From Terrabacter sp. MAHUQ-38 (GTDB lineage: Bacteria > Actinomycetota > Actinomycetes > Actinomycetales > Dermatophilaceae), in assembly GCF_014518425.1 (NCBI RefSeq), contig NZ_JACVCU010000005.1, positions 434,678 through 498,677 on the forward strand: a DNA stretch of 64,000 bases. Direction: 5' to 3'. A model generated the notes under the pieces. It was not told the origin of the DNA. It did no database searches and saw nothing but the letters and a program-made list of their open reading frames with translations. This document shows positions 37,298 through 49,694 of this stretch, in pieces; positions within the stretch are counted from its first letter, which is position 1; every line of letters begins with the position of its first letter. The position numbers and the translations under genes are program-made.

Positions 37298-37921
37298 ATG
37301 GAGTTCACCGAGGTGGTCCGCGCCCGGCGCATGGTCCGTCGCTACGACCCTGACCGGCCGGTCCCGCGGGAGCTCGTCGAGCGGTGTCTGGCCAACGCCG
37401 TCCGATCCCCCAGCGCAGGCTTCAGCCAGGGCTGGGACTTCCTCGTCCTCACCACGCCCGCCGAGCGCGACGCCTTCTGGCGAGCCACGACGGACCCGGA
37501 CGCGGGGAGCGACCCCTGGCTCGACGGCATCCGGGCGGCGCCCGTGCTCGTCGTGTGCCTCTCGCACAAGGACGCCTACCTCGACCGGTACGCGGCGCCC
37601 GACAAGGGCTGGACCGACCGCGACGAGGCCCGCTGGCCGGTCCCCTACTGGGACGTCGACACGGGCATGGCCTCGCTGCTCATCCTGCTCACCGCCACCG
37701 ACGAGGGGCTCGGCAGCCTCTTCTTCGGGGTCCCGCCCGGGCACCACGACGCCGTGCGCGAGGCGTTCGACATCCCCACGGGTCGCACGATCGTCGGGGT
37801 CGTCTCCATCGGGTATGCCGTCCCGGGACCGAAGAGCCCGAGCCTGCGCCGCCACCGGCGGAGCGGGCGCGAGGTGGCCCACTGGGGGCGCTTCGGCGTG
37901 GCAGGTGATGGCGCGCGATGA
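37298..37921 (+). CDS. Nitroreductase family protein
   Basis: 207-residue FMN-dependent oxidoreductase. FMN-phosphate residues are suggested by RRMVRRYDPDRPV and the NAVRSPSAGFSQGW segment. The second half has MASLLILLTATDEGLGSLFFG, typical for the dimer core. Reduces quinones or nitro compounds with NAD(P)H; the physiological substrate is unknown. It is divergent from the GNAT-ligase gene with 55 bp between. The next gene, parC, starts 54 bp downstream with its own ribosome-binding site. Confidence 0.87.
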   Translation: MEFTEVVRARRMVRRYDPDRPVPRELVERCLANAVRSPSAGFSQGWDFLVLTTPAERDAFWRATTDPDAGSDPWLDGIRAAPVLVVCLSHKDAYLDRYAAPDKGWTDRDEARWPVPYWDVDTGMASLLILLTATDEGLGSLFFGVPPGHHDAVREAFDIPTGRTIVGVVSIGYAVPGPKSPSLRRHRRSGREVAHWGRFGVAGDGAR

Positions 37922-37974
37922 GGCTGCGCGAAGATGGGGTGTTCACCCGCTAGCGGCAAGGAGCACCACCCGGC

Positions 37975-40517
<2,543 letters not shown>

Positions 40518-40521
<4 letters not shown>

Positions 40522-41561
40522 CAGCGACGGCGGACGGCGCGACCGGGGTCCGGGCCGACACCGACCTCGTCGGGCCGGGCGTCGAGAACGACGAGCACCC
40601 GGCCACGAGCGGGCACGGCAGTCCGGCATCCGACGCGTGCTCGGTCCAGTGGGACCACGACGGCACGAGTGCGTTCGGCACGGCGGCGACCGCCGCCTTC
40701 TTCGTCATCGTCGAGCAGCCTGGTCCTTGGGGACGGGACGCCGCTCGGGAGTCGCACCTCGACCACGACCTCGGCGCCGAGCTCGACGCCCGCACCAGCC
40801 ACGCCGGAGGGCGGTTCATGCTCGTTCGAAGGCCGGGTGGCCACCCCGCCCACGACGGCCCTCGCCATGTGCTGCTCGCGCACACGGGTGCCCGGGCCGA
40901 GGACGCCTGGCTCCTGACGGCCGAGGTCGACGACGTCGGCGACCTCCTGGGCCTCGACTGGGCCGGTCTCGCCCGCGGCAGCCGCGCGCTCGTGCAGGCA
41001 TCGCTGCCCGGCTCGCGCCCGGCCGAGCCGACGCTCCTCGTGTGCACCAACGGGCGCCGCGACGTGTGCTGTGCCGTGCGCGGACGCCCGCTGGCGGCTC
41101 ACGCAGCCCGGCTCGCCCCCGGACGAGTCTGGGAGGCATCGCACACGGGCGGCCACCGCTTCGCCCCGACGGCGGTCCTGCTCCCCTGGGGACAGACGTT
41201 CGCACGGCTCGACGACGAGGGCGCAGAGTGGGTCCTCGCCGCGAGCGACTCGGGGCACGTCCCCGCCGAGCTGCTCGGCCCGCTTCACGACCGCGGCCGA
41301 TCTAGCGTCCCGGGCCCGTCGCAGTGCGCCGAGTCCCACGTGCGGCAGGAGACCGGCGAGACCCGGCTCGCGGCGCTCTGGGCCGACCAGCCCGAGCCGA
41401 CCGACGACGGCTGGGACGTCATGGTGACCCACGCCGACGGTCGGCGCTGGCACGTCGCGGTCACGCGCGCCCCCGCCGGCCGCACGCGTCCCGAGTCGTG
41501 CGGCAAGAAGGCGATCGACGTCCTGGAGCACCGGGCCACGATCGTGGAGGCGTGGTTCTAG
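40518..41561 (+). CDS. Sucraseferredoxin-like family protein
   Basis: 347 residues. Thioredoxin-like ferredoxin fold of the sucrase/ferredoxin family, with conserved cysteines: Cys in DACSVQ, and CTNGRRDVCCA, followed by SHTGGHRFAPT, which are presumed [2Fe-2S] ligands. The N-terminal 40 residues are disordered. Co-translated with parC through a 4-bp overlap, a pairing that may be incidental. Enzymatic role unknown. Confidence 0.85.
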
Positions 41562-41574
41562 CCCCGACGCGTCG

Positions 41575-42420
41575 TCACCAGGGCTTCGGATAGCTCGGCG
41601 AGCCTCCACCGGTAAGGGTGTCGTCGCTTCCCTGCTGCTGCTGGTTGCGTTCGATGGTGTTCTGGCGCTGCTGCTCCTGGAGGTAGTCCTGCTCCTCCTG
41701 GCTCGGCGTGTTGCCGGGGTCGGGCGTCGGCTGCGGCGGCTGGCTCGGGCCAGGCGCCGGCTGCTCGCCCTGCGGCGGCTGGTCGTCCTGTGCCGGAGGG
41801 TCGGCGTTCTTCTCCTCCATGCGCTGCTGGGCCTGCTCGAGCTGCTCACCCGTCTGGCCGCCCTCGGGCGCCTCGCAGAGCGGCGGGCGTTCGCTCGTGA
41901 TCTTGATGCCCTTGTCGTAGTACTGCTTCCACTCGTCGGTGCGCTCGCGGGCCTTCGCCTGGTCGCCGAGCGCCTCGTAGGTGAGCCCGAGGTTGACCCG
42001 GACCTTGCACTCGTCGATGCCACCCTTGGGCACCTGCGCGAACGCCTGCTCGAACCACGGCCGGGCCAGCTCGAAGTGCCCCGAGAGCACGTGCGCGTCG
42101 CCGATGGCGAACGGCGATCGGAACTGCTCGACGACGTTGACCCACCCCTGCCTCTCCCCCCAGAGCACGGTGCGCGGCTTGTCACCCGCCTGGTAGGCAT
42201 CGAGAGTCTGCGCTGCGACCACGTTGAGCGACACGAGCCGTGCAGCGACGAGGACGAGCAGGACGACGAGCGGTGAGGACGCGAGCAGCAGCCGGCGGCG
42301 ACGGCGACGCTGGTGTGGCGGCAGTGGAGGATTCGCGCGACGTCGCAGCCGCCGTCCGGCACGCTGCGGCGCCTCGGGCCCGCTGTCTGCGCGGGCCGGT
42401 GGGTCGTCGAGGAGTGTCAT
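41575..42420 (-). CDS. Membrane-anchored TPR-like protein with Gln-rich tail
   Basis: 281 residues. A basic cytoplasmic N-terminus ends in a single membrane helix (about 45-65, LLLASSPLVVLLVLVAARLV). A tetratricopeptide-like part follows (VRVNLGLTYEALGDQAKARE). The tail from about 190 is a long Pro/Gln/Glu-rich disordered segment. It is the last gene of the MoxR/VWA cluster and matches the TPR member (BatC/BatE-like) of aerotolerance operons. ATGA overlap with the upstream VWA gene. The disordered tail is the odd feature. Confidence 0.75.
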   Translation of the reverse strand: MTLLDDPPARADSGPEAPQRAGRRLRRRANPPLPPHQRRRRRRLLLASSPLVVLLVLVAARLVSLNVVAAQTLDAYQAGDKPRTVLWGERQGWVNVVEQFRSPFAIGDAHVLSGHFELARPWFEQAFAQVPKGGIDECKVRVNLGLTYEALGDQAKARERTDEWKQYYDKGIKITSERPPLCEAPEGGQTGEQLEQAQQRMEEKNADPPAQDDQPPQGEQPAPGPSQPPQPTPDPGNTPSQEEQDYLQEQQRQNTIERNQQQQGSDDTLTGGGSPSYPKPW

Positions 42421-43436
42421 GGCCGGGCCTCCCTCCGTCGCCTGGTCTGCACGAGGGCGGTGACGCTCGCCCCCACCTCCCACGCGGCGATCCCTGCGAC
42501 GCCGATGAGCAGTGGCCAGTACAGCTCTCGACGGGCGAGGACCTTCTGCTTCTCGATCTCCTCGCTCGTGCCGAACCGCGCGAGGTCGATGCCGTCCACG
42601 GCCGGGTCGATGGCATCGCCGGACTCGCGGTGCAGGTAGGGCAGGCCGAGCTGGTTGCCGATCGCGCGCAGCGTGTCCTCGCTGATGACGGACCGGGCGT
42701 CCTCGCCGGTCGCCGGGTCCTTGATGTAGGTGCGCGAGGTGTCGAAGCGCGATCGCGTCGCCTTCATCCGTCCGCCTTCGGCCGTGCCGTAGCCGAGCAC
42801 CGCGCCACCGTTGACGAGCCGCTTGTCGATGTCGAACGGCGTCGGCGCGTCGGGCGCCGTCTGCTCGCCGTCACCCAGGTAGAAGACGACCCGTCCGCGC
42901 TCGGGCGTGCGTGCGTCGGCCTGCTCGAGCAGCGTCTTGAGCCGGTCGTTCGCCTGGCTCACCGACGTACCGTGCGAGACCTCGTACGACTCCGGGAGCA
43001 GCGTCTCGACCGCGGCGTCGAGCGCCGTCGTGTCGGTCGTGAGAGGCAGCCGCACGCGTGCGTCCTGGTCGAACGTCACGATGGAGTAGCGCGCGCCGGG
43101 CAGGTCCGTGGCGATGGCAGCGATGTCGGCGGCGACGCCCTCGATGCGTGGCCGCTCGTCCCCGTAGTCCTCCGCGATGATGCTGCTCGTCGTGTCGACG
43201 ACGAAGTAGACGTTGAGGTTGGCGGCCGTCGTGTCGACCTGCTCTCCCGGCACCGCCGGCCGCACGGCCGCCGTACCGAGCAGCAGCACCGCAGCCGTGA
43301 GCCGCCAGTGCGTGGTCCGGGACTCACCCGGGACGGTGCGCGACGACGGGTTCCACCAGACGGCCGCCAGTCCTGCGACGACGAGGACGAGGAGCACGGG
43401 CCACGGCACGACGGGCAGCAGGCTCACGAGGCCCAC
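42417..43436 (-). CDS. VWA domain membrane protein (second of pair)
   Basis: 339 residues. Two hydrophobic segments at the N-terminus (about 8-26 and 45-60), a von Willebrand A domain (about 75-290) beginning FVVDTTSSI, and one C-terminal membrane segment (WPLLIGVAGIAAWEVGASV). The MIDAS motif DxSxS is degenerate (DTTSS), so metal-dependent binding may be weaker than in its partner. Overlaps the preceding VWA gene by 13 bp. BatB-like in position. Confidence 0.82.
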   Translation of the reverse strand: MGLVSLLPVVPWPVLLVLVVAGLAAVWWNPSSRTVPGESRTTHWRLTAAVLLLGTAAVRPAVPGEQVDTTAANLNVYFVVDTTSSIIAEDYGDERPRIEGVAADIAAIATDLPGARYSIVTFDQDARVRLPLTTDTTALDAAVETLLPESYEVSHGTSVSQANDRLKTLLEQADARTPERGRVVFYLGDGEQTAPDAPTPFDIDKRLVNGGAVLGYGTAEGGRMKATRSRFDTSRTYIKDPATGEDARSVISEDTLRAIGNQLGLPYLHRESGDAIDPAVDGIDLARFGTSEEIEKQKVLARRELYWPLLIGVAGIAAWEVGASVTALVQTRRRREARP

Positions 43437-44413
43437 CTCCGGCTCGCGCCGATGACCCCGACGAGCCCGACGCCCGCCAGCACGATCGGCAGGGTCGGGT
43501 TGTCGGAGTACAGCGACCGTGCGGCGGCGTCGATGAGGGTGGCCTCCTGCGCCTGCACCGAGTCGACGATTCCCTTGATCGCCGACTGGTCGTTCATCGC
43601 GTAGTACTGGCCCGCGGTGCCGGTCACGACGTCACGCAGCTCGGCCGCCTCCTCGTCGGGGCCGTCCTCCTCGGGGTTGAGCCCGTAGACGCGCACGCCC
43701 TTCACCTTGGCCAGCTCGCCCGCCTCGTCGATGTCGATGATCGGCCGTCCGGCCAGATGGTTGTCGGTGGCGAAGACGACCGAGCGTGCCCGCTGCACCT
43801 CGACCTTGTCGAAGCTCGACACGCAGGTGGCGAGACCGTCGCCGATGAGCGAGGTGCCGCGGCCGTTGAAGGTGCCGGCGAAGAACGAGTCGTACTCCGG
43901 GTCGCCGGTCAACGCGCGCGCGGCCGTGTCGAGCTCGCCGTTGATGAAGTCGTAGTCATCGGTGAGCGGGAACACCGTCGCGGCCGAGGAGTTGAAGATG
44001 ACGAGACCGATCCGCTCGCCCTCGAAGTTCTTGACGAGCGTCTTGAACGTCGCGACGAGGGTGGCGTCGTAGGCCGCCATCGAGCCGGAGATGTCGAGGC
44101 ACAGCATGATGTCGCGGCTGCGGGTCTGGGGCTTCTCGATCGTCGTGTCGAGCGGGCGGGCCGCACCCACGAGCGCCGCGCCGCCGAGCAGGACCGCGCT
44201 CAGCGCCAGCACCGCCATCCGGATGCGGTGGAGACGAAGCGCCCGCCGGTATGCCGGCAGCTCGGTCAAGGCGGTCGAGTTCGCCACTGCCGCAGCCGCC
44301 TTCGCCGACCGATGGGTCAGGTGACGGTAGACGGCGTACGCGAGGAGCACCGCAAGGAGCGTCCCCAGGCTGAGGACGCCGGGGTACTTGAGGTCGAGTC
44401 CGTTCAGCTCCAC
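43424..44413 (-). CDS. VWA domain membrane protein (first of pair)
   Basis: 329 residues. Membrane segments at about 14-30 and 65-85, then a VWA domain with an intact MIDAS motif DISGS (CLDISGSMAAYDAT), and a membrane segment near the C-terminus (TLPIVLAGVGLVGVIGA). BatA-like member of a MoxR-DUF58-VWA operon, in which MoxR ATPase and VWA proteins work as chaperone pairs on envelope or metalloenzyme complexes. GTG start, overlapping the upstream gene by 10 bp. Confidence 0.87.
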   Translation of the reverse strand: MELNGLDLKYPGVLSLGTLLAVLLAYAVYRHLTHRSAKAAAAVANSTALTELPAYRRALRLHRIRMAVLALSAVLLGGAALVGAARPLDTTIEKPQTRSRDIMLCLDISGSMAAYDATLVATFKTLVKNFEGERIGLVIFNSSAATVFPLTDDYDFINGELDTAARALTGDPEYDSFFAGTFNGRGTSLIGDGLATCVSSFDKVEVQRARSVVFATDNHLAGRPIIDIDEAGELAKVKGVRVYGLNPEEDGPDEEAAELRDVVTGTAGQYYAMNDQSAIKGIVDSVQAQEATLIDAAARSLYSDNPTLPIVLAGVGLVGVIGASRRWAS

Positions 44414-44883
44414 CGCGCCACCACCTGCTTGGCCACGGTGCCCGCCCCGGAGAGCGTCGCCGTCTCGCGCGGACCGAACTCCCCGGGGTACAGGGTGCCG
44501 ACGACCTCCGACACGGGAGTCAGCCGATCGCCTCGCGCGTTGAGCTCGGTCAGCGTCATCGTCGGCGCGTGGATGCCGGAGACCTCCTGCACGAAGTGTC
44601 GGACGAGGACGCTGAGCTGCTGGTGCGCCCGACGCTGCGTGATCTCGCCGGAGGCCGCTCGCTCGAGCACGAGGTCGATCTGTCGCGTGTAGTCCTCGCG
44701 CAGTCGAGTCAGGCGGTCAGGCGTGACGCGGGGCGGCACGACGACCTTCCTGGCCCGCGTGCTCCACCACACCCAGGCATACCAGGCCGCGACGAGCGCG
44801 AGGATCCCGACGCCGATCCACAGCCACTTCGCGGCGTACGGGTCGGGCGCGTAGAAGCCGGGGGGCGGGTCAGCGGCGAGCAC
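44404..44883 (-). CDS. Small membrane protein of the MoxR/VWA operon
   Basis: 159 residues. Short periplasmic N-terminus (DPPPGFYAPDPYAAK), one membrane helix (about 22-42, WLWIGVGILALVAAWYAWVWW), then a soluble alpha-helical domain with ITQRRAHQQLSVLVRHFVQ. Resembles the DUF4381-like genes that sit between DUF58 and VWA genes in such operons. The GTG at 44883 overlaps the DUF58 stop by 14 bp; the longer frame is a shadow of DUF58. Confidence 0.75.
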   Translation of the reverse strand: MLAADPPPGFYAPDPYAAKWLWIGVGILALVAAWYAWVWWSTRARKVVVPPRVTPDRLTRLREDYTRQIDLVLERAASGEITQRRAHQQLSVLVRHFVQEVSGIHAPTMTLTELNARGDRLTPVSEVVGTLYPGEFGPRETATLSGAGTVAKQVVARWS

Positions 44884-45757
44884 GGCGCTGCCTCTCGAGC
44901 AGGCCGAACACCGTGCCGACGACCTCGTCGGACGACCCCAGGCGAGCGTGGTTGATGGCGCGGCGGTCGAGCAGCTCGGTCGTGCGCCGCACCCGCTCGG
45001 CCACGGACACGGCATACGCCTGCCTGACCTTGGGGTCGAGGCGCACCAGGGTGGGCAGCGTGTAGGTGTCGGCCACGTCGTATGCCGTCCGGTCGCCGTC
45101 GATGGCCGTGGGGTCGGCGTCCTCGACGGTCAGCCAGAGGATCTCGTGCTGGACGTGCAGACGGCGGAGCAGCTCGTCCAGTGCGGGGTCGAGCTCCCTG
45201 TCGTCAGCGACGACGAGGAGCACGAGCCGGCGGCGGACGTTGCGCACGACCCAGCGCAGCTGCGTCGCGAGGTTGCTCTGCTCAGCGCCGAGGACGGTCG
45301 ACGTGTCGATGGCCCTGAGCAGCAGCTCGAGGTGGGCCTCGGTGCCGCGCAGGTCGTGGGCGACGGTGGAGCTCGCAGTTCCCCGGACGAGTCCGACGAG
45401 GTCGCCGTGGCGCTGCGCGAGGTAGCCGACCAGACCCGCAGCGGCGATCGCCACCGCCTTCTTCGGCTCCCCGCTGCGCGTCGTGGCGGCCATGCCGCGC
45501 CCGGTGTCGATGACGAGCATGAGGTTCTGCTTGCGGGTCGCAACGTAACGCTTGACGAGCGGCGCCTGGTGCCGGGCCGTGGCGCGCCAGTCGATGTCGC
45601 GGACCTCGTCACCCGGCACGTAGTCGCGCAGGTCGTCGTAGTCGAGGCTGCGACCGTGGAAGACCGACGCGTACTCCCCCTCGAGCAGGCTTCGCGACTT
45701 GCGGCGCGCGTGGACGAAGAGCTTGCTCTTCACCCTCGTCAGGAGCGTCGTCGTCAT
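44870..45757 (-). CDS. DUF58 domain protein
   Basis: 295 residues. The conserved DUF58 hallmark lies at about 45-62 (DYVPGDEVRDIDWRATAR). The C-terminal half has a VWA-like fold starting LMLVIDTGRGM. DUF58 proteins always accompany MoxR ATPases. ATG 45757, 25 bp after the MoxR stop, so the operon reads moxR, DUF58, small membrane protein, VWA, VWA, TPR. Confidence 0.9.
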   Translation of the reverse strand: MTTTLLTRVKSKLFVHARRKSRSLLEGEYASVFHGRSLDYDDLRDYVPGDEVRDIDWRATARHQAPLVKRYVATRKQNLMLVIDTGRGMAATTRSGEPKKAVAIAAAGLVGYLAQRHGDLVGLVRGTASSTVAHDLRGTEAHLELLLRAIDTSTVLGAEQSNLATQLRWVVRNVRRRLVLLVVADDRELDPALDELLRRLHVQHEILWLTVEDADPTAIDGDRTAYDVADTYTLPTLVRLDPKVRQAYAVSVAERVRRTTELLDRRAINHARLGSSDEVVGTVFGLLERQRRARR

Positions 45758-45782
45758 GTCGCGTCTCTCGTGTGAATCCCGT

Positions 45783-47015
45783 TCAGGGAGTGCGGATCCC
45801 GTTGACCATCGCGTCGATGATGCTCTCGACCTCGACGTCGTCGGCGGCCGCCTCGAAGCCGAGCGTCACCCGGTGCCGGAGCACGCGGTGCGTCAGAGCC
45901 TTGACGTCGTCGGGCACGACGTGGTTGCGCCCGTCGACCAGGGCACGCGCGCGCGCCGCGCTCGTGAAGGCGATGCTCGCTCGGGGGCTCGCACCGAAGT
46001 CGACGTAGGAGGCGAGCCGTGGCTCGATGTAGTCGCGCGGGTGTCGCGTGACGTAGCCGATGCCGACGATGTAGTTGATGATCGCGGGGTCGACGTAGAC
46101 CCGTCCGACCAGCGCCTGCAGCCGCTTGACGTCGGCGACGGAGACGACCGGGTCGGAGGGGCTCATGAAGATGCCGGAGTCGATGCGCCGCAGCACTTCG
46201 GCCTCCTCGGCCGGCGACGGGTAGTCGAGGACGTCCTTGAGCATGAAGCGGTCCATCTGCGCCTCGGGCAGCGGGTAGGTGCCCTCCTGCTCGATGGGGT
46301 TCTGTGTCGCGAGGACGAGGAACGGGTCGGGCAGTGCATAGCTGCGGTCGCCGATCGAGGTCTGCCGCTCCTGCATGGCCTCGAGCATCGCGGACTGGGT
46401 CTTGGCGCTGCTGCGGTTGATCTCGTCGAGGAGCACGAAGTTGGCGTGGACCGGCCCGAGCTGCGTCTCGAAGGCACCGGTGTGCTGGTTGTAGACCTGC
46501 GTGCCGACGATGTCGCTCGGCAGCAGGTCGGGTGTGCACTGGATGCGGTGGAAGGTGCCGCCGACGGACTGCGCGACGGTCTGCGCGGCCGTCGTCTTGG
46601 CGAGACCGGGGACGCTCTCGAGGAGCACGTGACCGCCGGTCAGAAGGGCGATGAGGAGTGTCTCCTGCAGCCGCGCCTGCCCGACGACCTTCGAGGCGAA
46701 AGCCGTCGAGATCGCCTCGACGGTCTCGCCCGCCCAGTGCAGCTCGTCAGGGCTGAGGTAGCGGGGCGGGGTGGGGACGGTGTGGTCCGGGGGCGTGTCG
46801 ATGCCGCCGACGGCGACGTCCTCGTCGGGGGTCTCGGGCGTGCCGGACAGCTCGCGCGGCTCATCGGGCACCGCCGCCTCCTGCGACCCGGGAAGCTGGA
46901 CCGTGAAGGTCTCCCCGTGGCCGTCCAGCCGGCCGTTCGCCTGGCCGTCCGGCTGCTCGGGCAGGTCGGAGCGCTCGTCGGCGACCGACTCCTCTGCATT
47001 CACGTTGCCACCCAT
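45783..47015 (-). CDS. MoxR family AAA+ ATPase
   Basis: 410 residues. Walker A (ESVPGLAKTTA), Walker B (LLDEINRS), sensor 1 (LATQNPIEQEGTYPLPEAQ) and a C-terminal lid. MoxR proteins are chaperones that mature or regulate VWA-linked complexes. The N-terminal 85 residues are an acidic, Pro/Asp-rich extension absent from short MoxR proteins. ATG 47015 has GAAGGGG upstream. First gene of a six-gene operon with DUF58 and two VWA proteins. Confidence 0.9.
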   Translation of the reverse strand: MGGNVNAEESVADERSDLPEQPDGQANGRLDGHGETFTVQLPGSQEAAVPDEPRELSGTPETPDEDVAVGGIDTPPDHTVPTPPRYLSPDELHWAGETVEAISTAFASKVVGQARLQETLLIALLTGGHVLLESVPGLAKTTAAQTVAQSVGGTFHRIQCTPDLLPSDIVGTQVYNQHTGAFETQLGPVHANFVLLDEINRSSAKTQSAMLEAMQERQTSIGDRSYALPDPFLVLATQNPIEQEGTYPLPEAQMDRFMLKDVLDYPSPAEEAEVLRRIDSGIFMSPSDPVVSVADVKRLQALVGRVYVDPAIINYIVGIGYVTRHPRDYIEPRLASYVDFGASPRASIAFTSAARARALVDGRNHVVPDDVKALTHRVLRHRVTLGFEAAADDVEVESIIDAMVNGIRTP

Positions 47016-47146
47016 CGATTCCCCTTCTCGACGCGTACCGGCGGAGGGAGTCGCGCCGGCAGGGACACATCGTAAGCACGGCTTGCTGTGCGCCGCGGGC
47101 GGTCCGGGCACCCTGCCCAGGTCGCTGGGGCGCGGGACAGGACGGG

Positions 47147-49282
47147 TCAGGCGTCGATGCGCTCGCGGTCGACCTCGGCCGCGGACTCGATGATGAAGTC
47201 CTTGCGAGGTGCGACCTCGTTGCCCATGAGCAGCTCGAAGACGCGCTCGGCCGCCTCGAGATCGCGCATCGTCACCTTGCGCAAGGTGCGGTGACGGGGG
47301 TCCATCGTCGTGTCGGCGAGCTGGTCGGCGTCCATCTCACCGAGGCCCTTGTAGCGCTGCATCGGCTGCTTGATCTTCTTGCCGGACTTCTCGATCCGGG
47401 TCACGGTGCGGCGCATCTCGAGCTCGTTGTAGGTGTAGATGAGCTCGTTCTTCTTGGCGCCCGCGTTGATCACCTCGAGGCGGTGCAGCGGCGGCATGGC
47501 CGCGTAGACACGTCCGGCGTCGACGAGGGGACGCATGTAGCGGAAGAACAGCGTCAGCAGCAGGGTGCGGATGTGGGCGCCGTCGACGTCGGCGTCGGTC
47601 ATGATGATGACCTTGCCGTAGCGGGCGGCCGACAGGTCGAAGCTGCGGCCCGACCCCGCGCCGATCACCTGGATGATCGAGGCGCACTCGGCGTTCTTGA
47701 GCATGTCGGAGACCGACGCCTTCTGGACGTTGAGGATCTTGCCGCGGATCGGCAGCAGGGCCTGGAACTCGGAGTTGCGGGCCTCCTTGGCGGTACCCAT
47801 GGCCGAGTCGCCCTCGACGATGAACAGCTCCGAGCGGTCGACGTCGGTGGTGCGGCAGTCGCGCAGCTTCGAGGGCAGGGTCGAGCTCTCGAGGGCGTTC
47901 TTGCGGCGCTGCGTCTCCTTGTGCAGCCGCGCGCTGATGCGCGACTTCATCTCCGAGACGACCTTCTCGAGGAGCAGGGCGGCCTGGGCCTTGTCGCCGC
48001 GCTTCGTCGACGTGAGGCGGTCGGTGAGCTCCTTCTCGACGACGCGCGCGACGATGGCACGGACCGCGTTGGTGCCGAGGACCTCCTTGGTCTGCCCCTC
48101 GAACTGCGGCTCGGCGAGGCGCACCGTGACGACGGCTGTCATCCCGGCGAGCACGTCGTCCTTCTCCGGCTTGTCGTTGCCGACCTTGAGGCGCCGCGCG
48201 TTGACCTCGAGCTGCTTGCGGAACACCTTGAGCAGCGACTGCTCGAAGCCGGCGACGTGCGTGCCGCCCTTGGGCGTCGTGATGATGTTGACGAAGGACT
48301 GGACCCTCGTGTCGTAGCCCTGGCCCCAGCGCAGCGCCACCTCGACGGCGCACTCGCGCTCGAGCTCGGTCGGCGTCATGTGGCCGTTGACGTCGAGGAC
48401 CGGGACGGTCTCGGTGAACGTGCCCGAGCCCTCGAGCCGCCACACGTCGGTGATCGGGGTGTCGGGTGCGAGGAACTCGACGAAGTCGGTGATGCCGCCC
48501 TCGTGCTGGAAGACCTCCTCGATGGGGCCCTCCTCGCCGGGGGTCCCCTTGAGGCGGCGCTCGTCGCGGATGACGAGTCGCAGCCCGGGCACGAGGAACG
48601 ACGTCTGGCGCGCGCGCCCGAGGATCGCGTCGTAGTCGAGCTCGGCGTCCTTGATGAAGATCTGGCGGTCGGGCCAGAAGCGCACGCGAGAGCCCGTCAC
48701 ACCCCGCCTGGCCTTGCCCACGACCGGGAGCGCGCTCTTCTTCTCGTAGGGCGTGAACGGGGCCTCGGGCGAGTGCACGGCCCCCTTCGCGTCGGTGAAG
48801 GTGCCGGGCTCGCCGCGACGGAAGCTCATGCCGTACGTCTTGCCGACGCGGTCGACCTCGACGTCGAGCCGGGAGGAGAGGGCGTTGACGACGGAGGCGC
48901 CGACGCCGTGGAGGCCGCCCGTGGCGGCGTACGACGCGCCGCCGAACTTGCCACCGGCGTGCAGCTTGGTGAAGACGACCTCGACGCCGGAGAGCCCCGT
49001 GCGCGGCTCGATGTCCACGGGGATGCCGCGACCGTTGTCACGCACCTCGATGGACCCGTCGGAACCGAGGATCACCTGGATGTCGGTGCACACGCCCGCC
49101 AGGGCCTCGTCGACGGCGTTGTCGATGATCTCCCAGAGGCAGTGCATGAGACCGCGCTGGTCGGTCGAGCCGATGTACATGCCGGGACGCTTGCGCACGG
49201 CCTCGAGGCCCTCGAGGACCTGGAGGTGGCGCGCGGTGTAGTCGCCGTTGCCGGAGGGAGCGGGACGGGAGGCGGAGGCCAC
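47147..49282 (-). CDS. parE: DNA topoisomerase IV subunit B
   Basis: ATPase subunit of topoisomerase IV. 711 residues: GHKL ATP-binding domain (EIIDNAVDEALAG, DNGRGIPVD, GGLHGVGASVVNALS), transducer domain, and TOPRIM domain with FIVEGDSAMGTAKEAR and MTDADVDGAHI. The C-terminus ends IESAAEVDRERIDA as expected for ParE/GyrB. GTG start at 49282. Paired with parC 6.6 kb away on the opposite strand, as in other actinobacteria where the two flank a short cluster. Confidence 0.93.
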   Translation of the reverse strand: MASASRPAPSGNGDYTARHLQVLEGLEAVRKRPGMYIGSTDQRGLMHCLWEIIDNAVDEALAGVCTDIQVILGSDGSIEVRDNGRGIPVDIEPRTGLSGVEVVFTKLHAGGKFGGASYAATGGLHGVGASVVNALSSRLDVEVDRVGKTYGMSFRRGEPGTFTDAKGAVHSPEAPFTPYEKKSALPVVGKARRGVTGSRVRFWPDRQIFIKDAELDYDAILGRARQTSFLVPGLRLVIRDERRLKGTPGEEGPIEEVFQHEGGITDFVEFLAPDTPITDVWRLEGSGTFTETVPVLDVNGHMTPTELERECAVEVALRWGQGYDTRVQSFVNIITTPKGGTHVAGFEQSLLKVFRKQLEVNARRLKVGNDKPEKDDVLAGMTAVVTVRLAEPQFEGQTKEVLGTNAVRAIVARVVEKELTDRLTSTKRGDKAQAALLLEKVVSEMKSRISARLHKETQRRKNALESSTLPSKLRDCRTTDVDRSELFIVEGDSAMGTAKEARNSEFQALLPIRGKILNVQKASVSDMLKNAECASIIQVIGAGSGRSFDLSAARYGKVIIMTDADVDGAHIRTLLLTLFFRYMRPLVDAGRVYAAMPPLHRLEVINAGAKKNELIYTYNELEMRRTVTRIEKSGKKIKQPMQRYKGLGEMDADQLADTTMDPRHRTLRKVTMRDLEAAERVFELLMGNEVAPRKDFIIESAAEVDRERIDA

Positions 49283-49694
49283 GGTGTGTCGATCTCTTTC
49301 GGTCGGTGAGCGGCCAGCGGTCGGGCTGTGGGGGCTGGCAGGGGAAGCCTAGCCACCCGCGCCGACGGCTCTCGGGAGGCTCGCTGGACCCAGGGTGACG
49401 CAGGTCACCGGCCGGCAGCGGCGACGAGGACCGGTGCCCACCCAAGCCGCTCGAACCGTCGCAAAGCGACCCGTCGCAATCCGTATCGCCCGCCGGCGGC
49501 GAATCACTGACACGTAACGATGTTGCTGCGCAGGGTGTCTCATCTTCCGAGCCTGACCTTCGGGAAGGATTCCACGTGATTCACTGTTGGAACAGCCGCG
49601 AAGCAAGGCCGGTGCACCGAATGGACCGTTCGAGCGTCGTAGGTACATGACAGGGTTTCCCTTACGGGGACCCCCGAGGGAGGAAAGAGGCGAA
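49283..49694. other. 412-bp divergent intergenic region
   Basis: Contains the parE promoter (minus) and the promoter and leader of the DUF7455 gene (plus). CCTTC-GG-GAAGG (49557-49568) is a short inverted repeat. A very strong ribosome-binding site GGGAGGAAAGAGG lies at 49678-49690. No tRNA or other RNA gene found. Confidence 0.5.
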